Positions 13,612 to 14,494 of a stretch of 14,494 bases of DNA are shown in pieces. A program made the translations under genes and the position numbers. The notes under the pieces were generated by a model. That model had not been told where the DNA came from. It saw only the letters and a program-made list of their open reading frames with translations, and searched no databases. The DNA comes from Thiobacillus sp. UBA6205 (GTDB lineage Bacteria > Pseudomonadota > Gammaproteobacteria > Burkholderiales > Thiobacillaceae): NCBI GenBank assembly GCA_002421825.1, contig DISR01000073.1:1-14494 (forward strand). The letters run 5' to 3'. Each line of letters starts with the position of its first letter. Within the stretch, counting starts at the first letter, position 1.

Positions 13612-14367
13612 ATGACCGTGGCCACATTCCGCTTTTACCAAGAACTGGGCGATTTCCTGCCGCCGGGGCGGCGGCAGCGGGAGTTTTCCAGCCGCTGTGC
13701 GCGTGAGGCCACCGTCAAGCACATGATCGAGGCTCTGGGCGTGCCGCATACAGAAGTGGAGCTGATCCTCGTGAATGGCGTATCGGTGGGGTTCGGCCAT
13801 GTGCTGGCAGACGGCGACCGCGTCGCGGTCTATCCGCGTTTCGAGGCCATGGACACCATCCCTTTGCTGCGGGTGCGCGAACACCCGATCCGGCCCCTCC
13901 GCTTTGTCGCCGATGCGCACCTTGGCGGCTTGGCCCACATGCTGCGCATGCTGGGTTTCGATACCCTGTACGACAACCATTTCGATGACGACGAACTGGC
14001 CGCCATTGCGGAGCGCGAAGGGCGCATCTTGCTGAGCCGCGATCGCGAACTGCTCAAGCGCCGCAGCATCACCCATGCCTGCTACCCGCACGCGCTGAAG
14101 CCGGAACAACAATTGCGCGAAATCGTCGAGCGACTGGGCCTTGCGCGCAGCGCCAGGCCGTTTACCCTGTGCCTGCACTGCAATGCGCCGCTACGCCCGG
14201 TCGACAAGGCCGGCGTGCTGGAGCGCCTGCCGCCGCGGGTGCGCGAAAACCATGAGCGCTTCAGCACCTGCGACCGATGCGGGCGGGTGTACTGGGAAGG
14301 CTCGCACTGGCGCAACATGCAAAGGGTGCTGGATGGCGTGCTGAATGGCTCGGGCCCAACCGCCTAG
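13612..14367 (+). CDS. Mut7-C RNase-domain protein with N-terminal ubiquitin-like domain
   Basis: The 251 residues fit the two-domain architecture known as Mut7-C ubiquitin/Mut7-C. Residues 1-80 (FRFYQELGDFLP; VNGV..; LADGDRVAVYPRFE) look like a ThiS/MoaD-like beta-grasp domain without a C-terminal Gly-Gly. Residues about 96-245 form the PIN-like Mut7-C domain: FVADAHLGGLAHMLRMLGFD with acidic D101, LLSRDRELL with D144, and a zinc ribbon from C187-x-x-C190 and C220-x-x-C223 followed by YWEGSHW. The family is predicted to have RNase activity, named from the C. elegans mut-7 C-terminus; bacterial substrates are unknown. It appears to be a single-gene unit, with a gap before it and a terminator at its stop codon. 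Confidence 0.88.
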   Translation: MTVATFRFYQELGDFLPPGRRQREFSSRCAREATVKHMIEALGVPHTEVELILVNGVSVGFGHVLADGDRVAVYPRFEAMDTIPLLRVREHPIRPLRFVADAHLGGLAHMLRMLGFDTLYDNHFDDDELAAIAEREGRILLSRDRELLKRRSITHACYPHALKPEQQLREIVERLGLARSARPFTLCLHCNAPLRPVDKAGVLERLPPRVRENHERFSTCDRCGRVYWEGSHWRNMQRVLDGVLNGSGPTA

Positions 14368-14390
14368 GCTTCTTGCAAAAAGCCTTTTTT
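14366..14390 (+). terminator. Intrinsic terminator after the Mut7-C gene
   Basis: AGGCTT (14366-14371) pairs with AAGCCT (14380-14385) around an 8-nt loop and runs into a T6 tract (14385-14390). The first arm begins inside the TAG stop codon. The stem is short but the layout is that of a rho-independent terminator, and it separates the coding unit from the tRNA gene. Confidence 0.65.
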
Positions 14391-14394
14391 CCGC

Positions 14395-14424
14395 TTGCGG
14401 CGAATGCCGCATAGCCGCTACAAT
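14395..14424 (+). promoter_or_regulatory. Promoter of the tRNA-Val gene
   Basis: A -35-like TTGCGG (14395-14400), an 18-bp spacer and a -10 TACAAT (14419-14424) lie just upstream of the tRNA, whose first base is 14436. The bases directly after the -10 box are GCGCGT, a GC-rich discriminator typical of stable-RNA promoters under stringent control. Confidence 0.6.
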
Positions 14425-14435
14425 GCGCGTCTTGC

Positions 14436-14494
14436 AGGCGCGTAGCTCAGCTGGTTAGAGCACCACCTTGACATGGTGGGGGTCGTTGGTTCGA
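14436..14494 (+). tRNA. tRNA-Val (anticodon GAC), 3' end cut by window edge
   Basis: The acceptor 5' strand AGGCGCG (14436-14442), TA at positions 8-9, a D-stem GCTC/GAGC, the anticodon stem CCACC/GGTGG with loop TTGACAT, and the start of the T arm (GTTGG TTCGA) are all in place. The anticodon GAC (14470-14472) reads valine codons GUC and GUU. The 3' acceptor strand and the end of the T arm lie beyond the window, so acceptor pairing cannot be checked. Confidence 0.93.

Noticed and set aside
11571..13625. Very long minus-strand open frame (684 codons) opposite relA
   Set aside because: It mirrors relA, which has full domain evidence on the plus strand. Long antisense frames are expected in GC-rich genes, and the translation is rich in His, Gln, Arg and Ala with no recognisable motif.

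Overview
This looks like an ordinary, densely packed stretch of chromosome from a GC-rich Gram-negative bacterium, most likely a betaproteobacterium. The evidence is the outer-membrane machinery (BamD, Lol system), a RelA of the proteobacterial synthetase-only type, the RpfE-type protein known mainly from beta/gammaproteobacteria, and a tRNA-Val(GAC) of betaproteobacterial appearance. I cannot assign a genus. I see no phage, plasmid, CRISPR, transposase or integrase signal.

Layout. At the left edge is the 5' part of bamD (minus strand), divergent from rluD; their start codons overlap in a single CATG. rluD is followed by pgeF (YfiH/laccase-domain family), a pair also found together in E. coli, then by a ZIP metal transporter with a histidine-rich loop. 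The transporter gene runs 63 bp into a convergent small membrane-protein gene. rimO comes next and is bracketed by two related palindromic repeat elements. Beyond the second repeat is a minus-strand RpfE/phosphoglycerate-mutase-like gene, divergent from yjbQ.

A plus-strand series follows: lolC/E, lolD, a CBS-domain gene, comEC, relA, and, after a 274-bp gap with no convincing gene, a Mut7-C RNase-domain protein with an N-terminal ubiquitin-like domain. That gene ends in an intrinsic terminator. A promoter with a GC-rich discriminator then leads into a tRNA-Val gene that the window cuts off.

How the genes fit together. bamD and lolCD serve envelope biogenesis: beta-barrel insertion and lipoprotein release to the outer membrane. 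rluD, rimO and relA act on or at the ribosome (23S pseudouridylation, S12 methylthiolation, ppGpp synthesis at stalled ribosomes). pgeF is linked to cell-wall precursor quality control and purine handling. comEC is the inner-membrane channel for DNA uptake.

No clearly new multi-gene system is visible. The most interesting non-standard signals are the repeat family around rimO, a recurring -10-like hexamer placed 5-7 nt before start codons that lack a Shine-Dalgarno sequence, the competing hairpins at the lolC/lolD junction, and the overlapping divergent starts of bamD and rluD.
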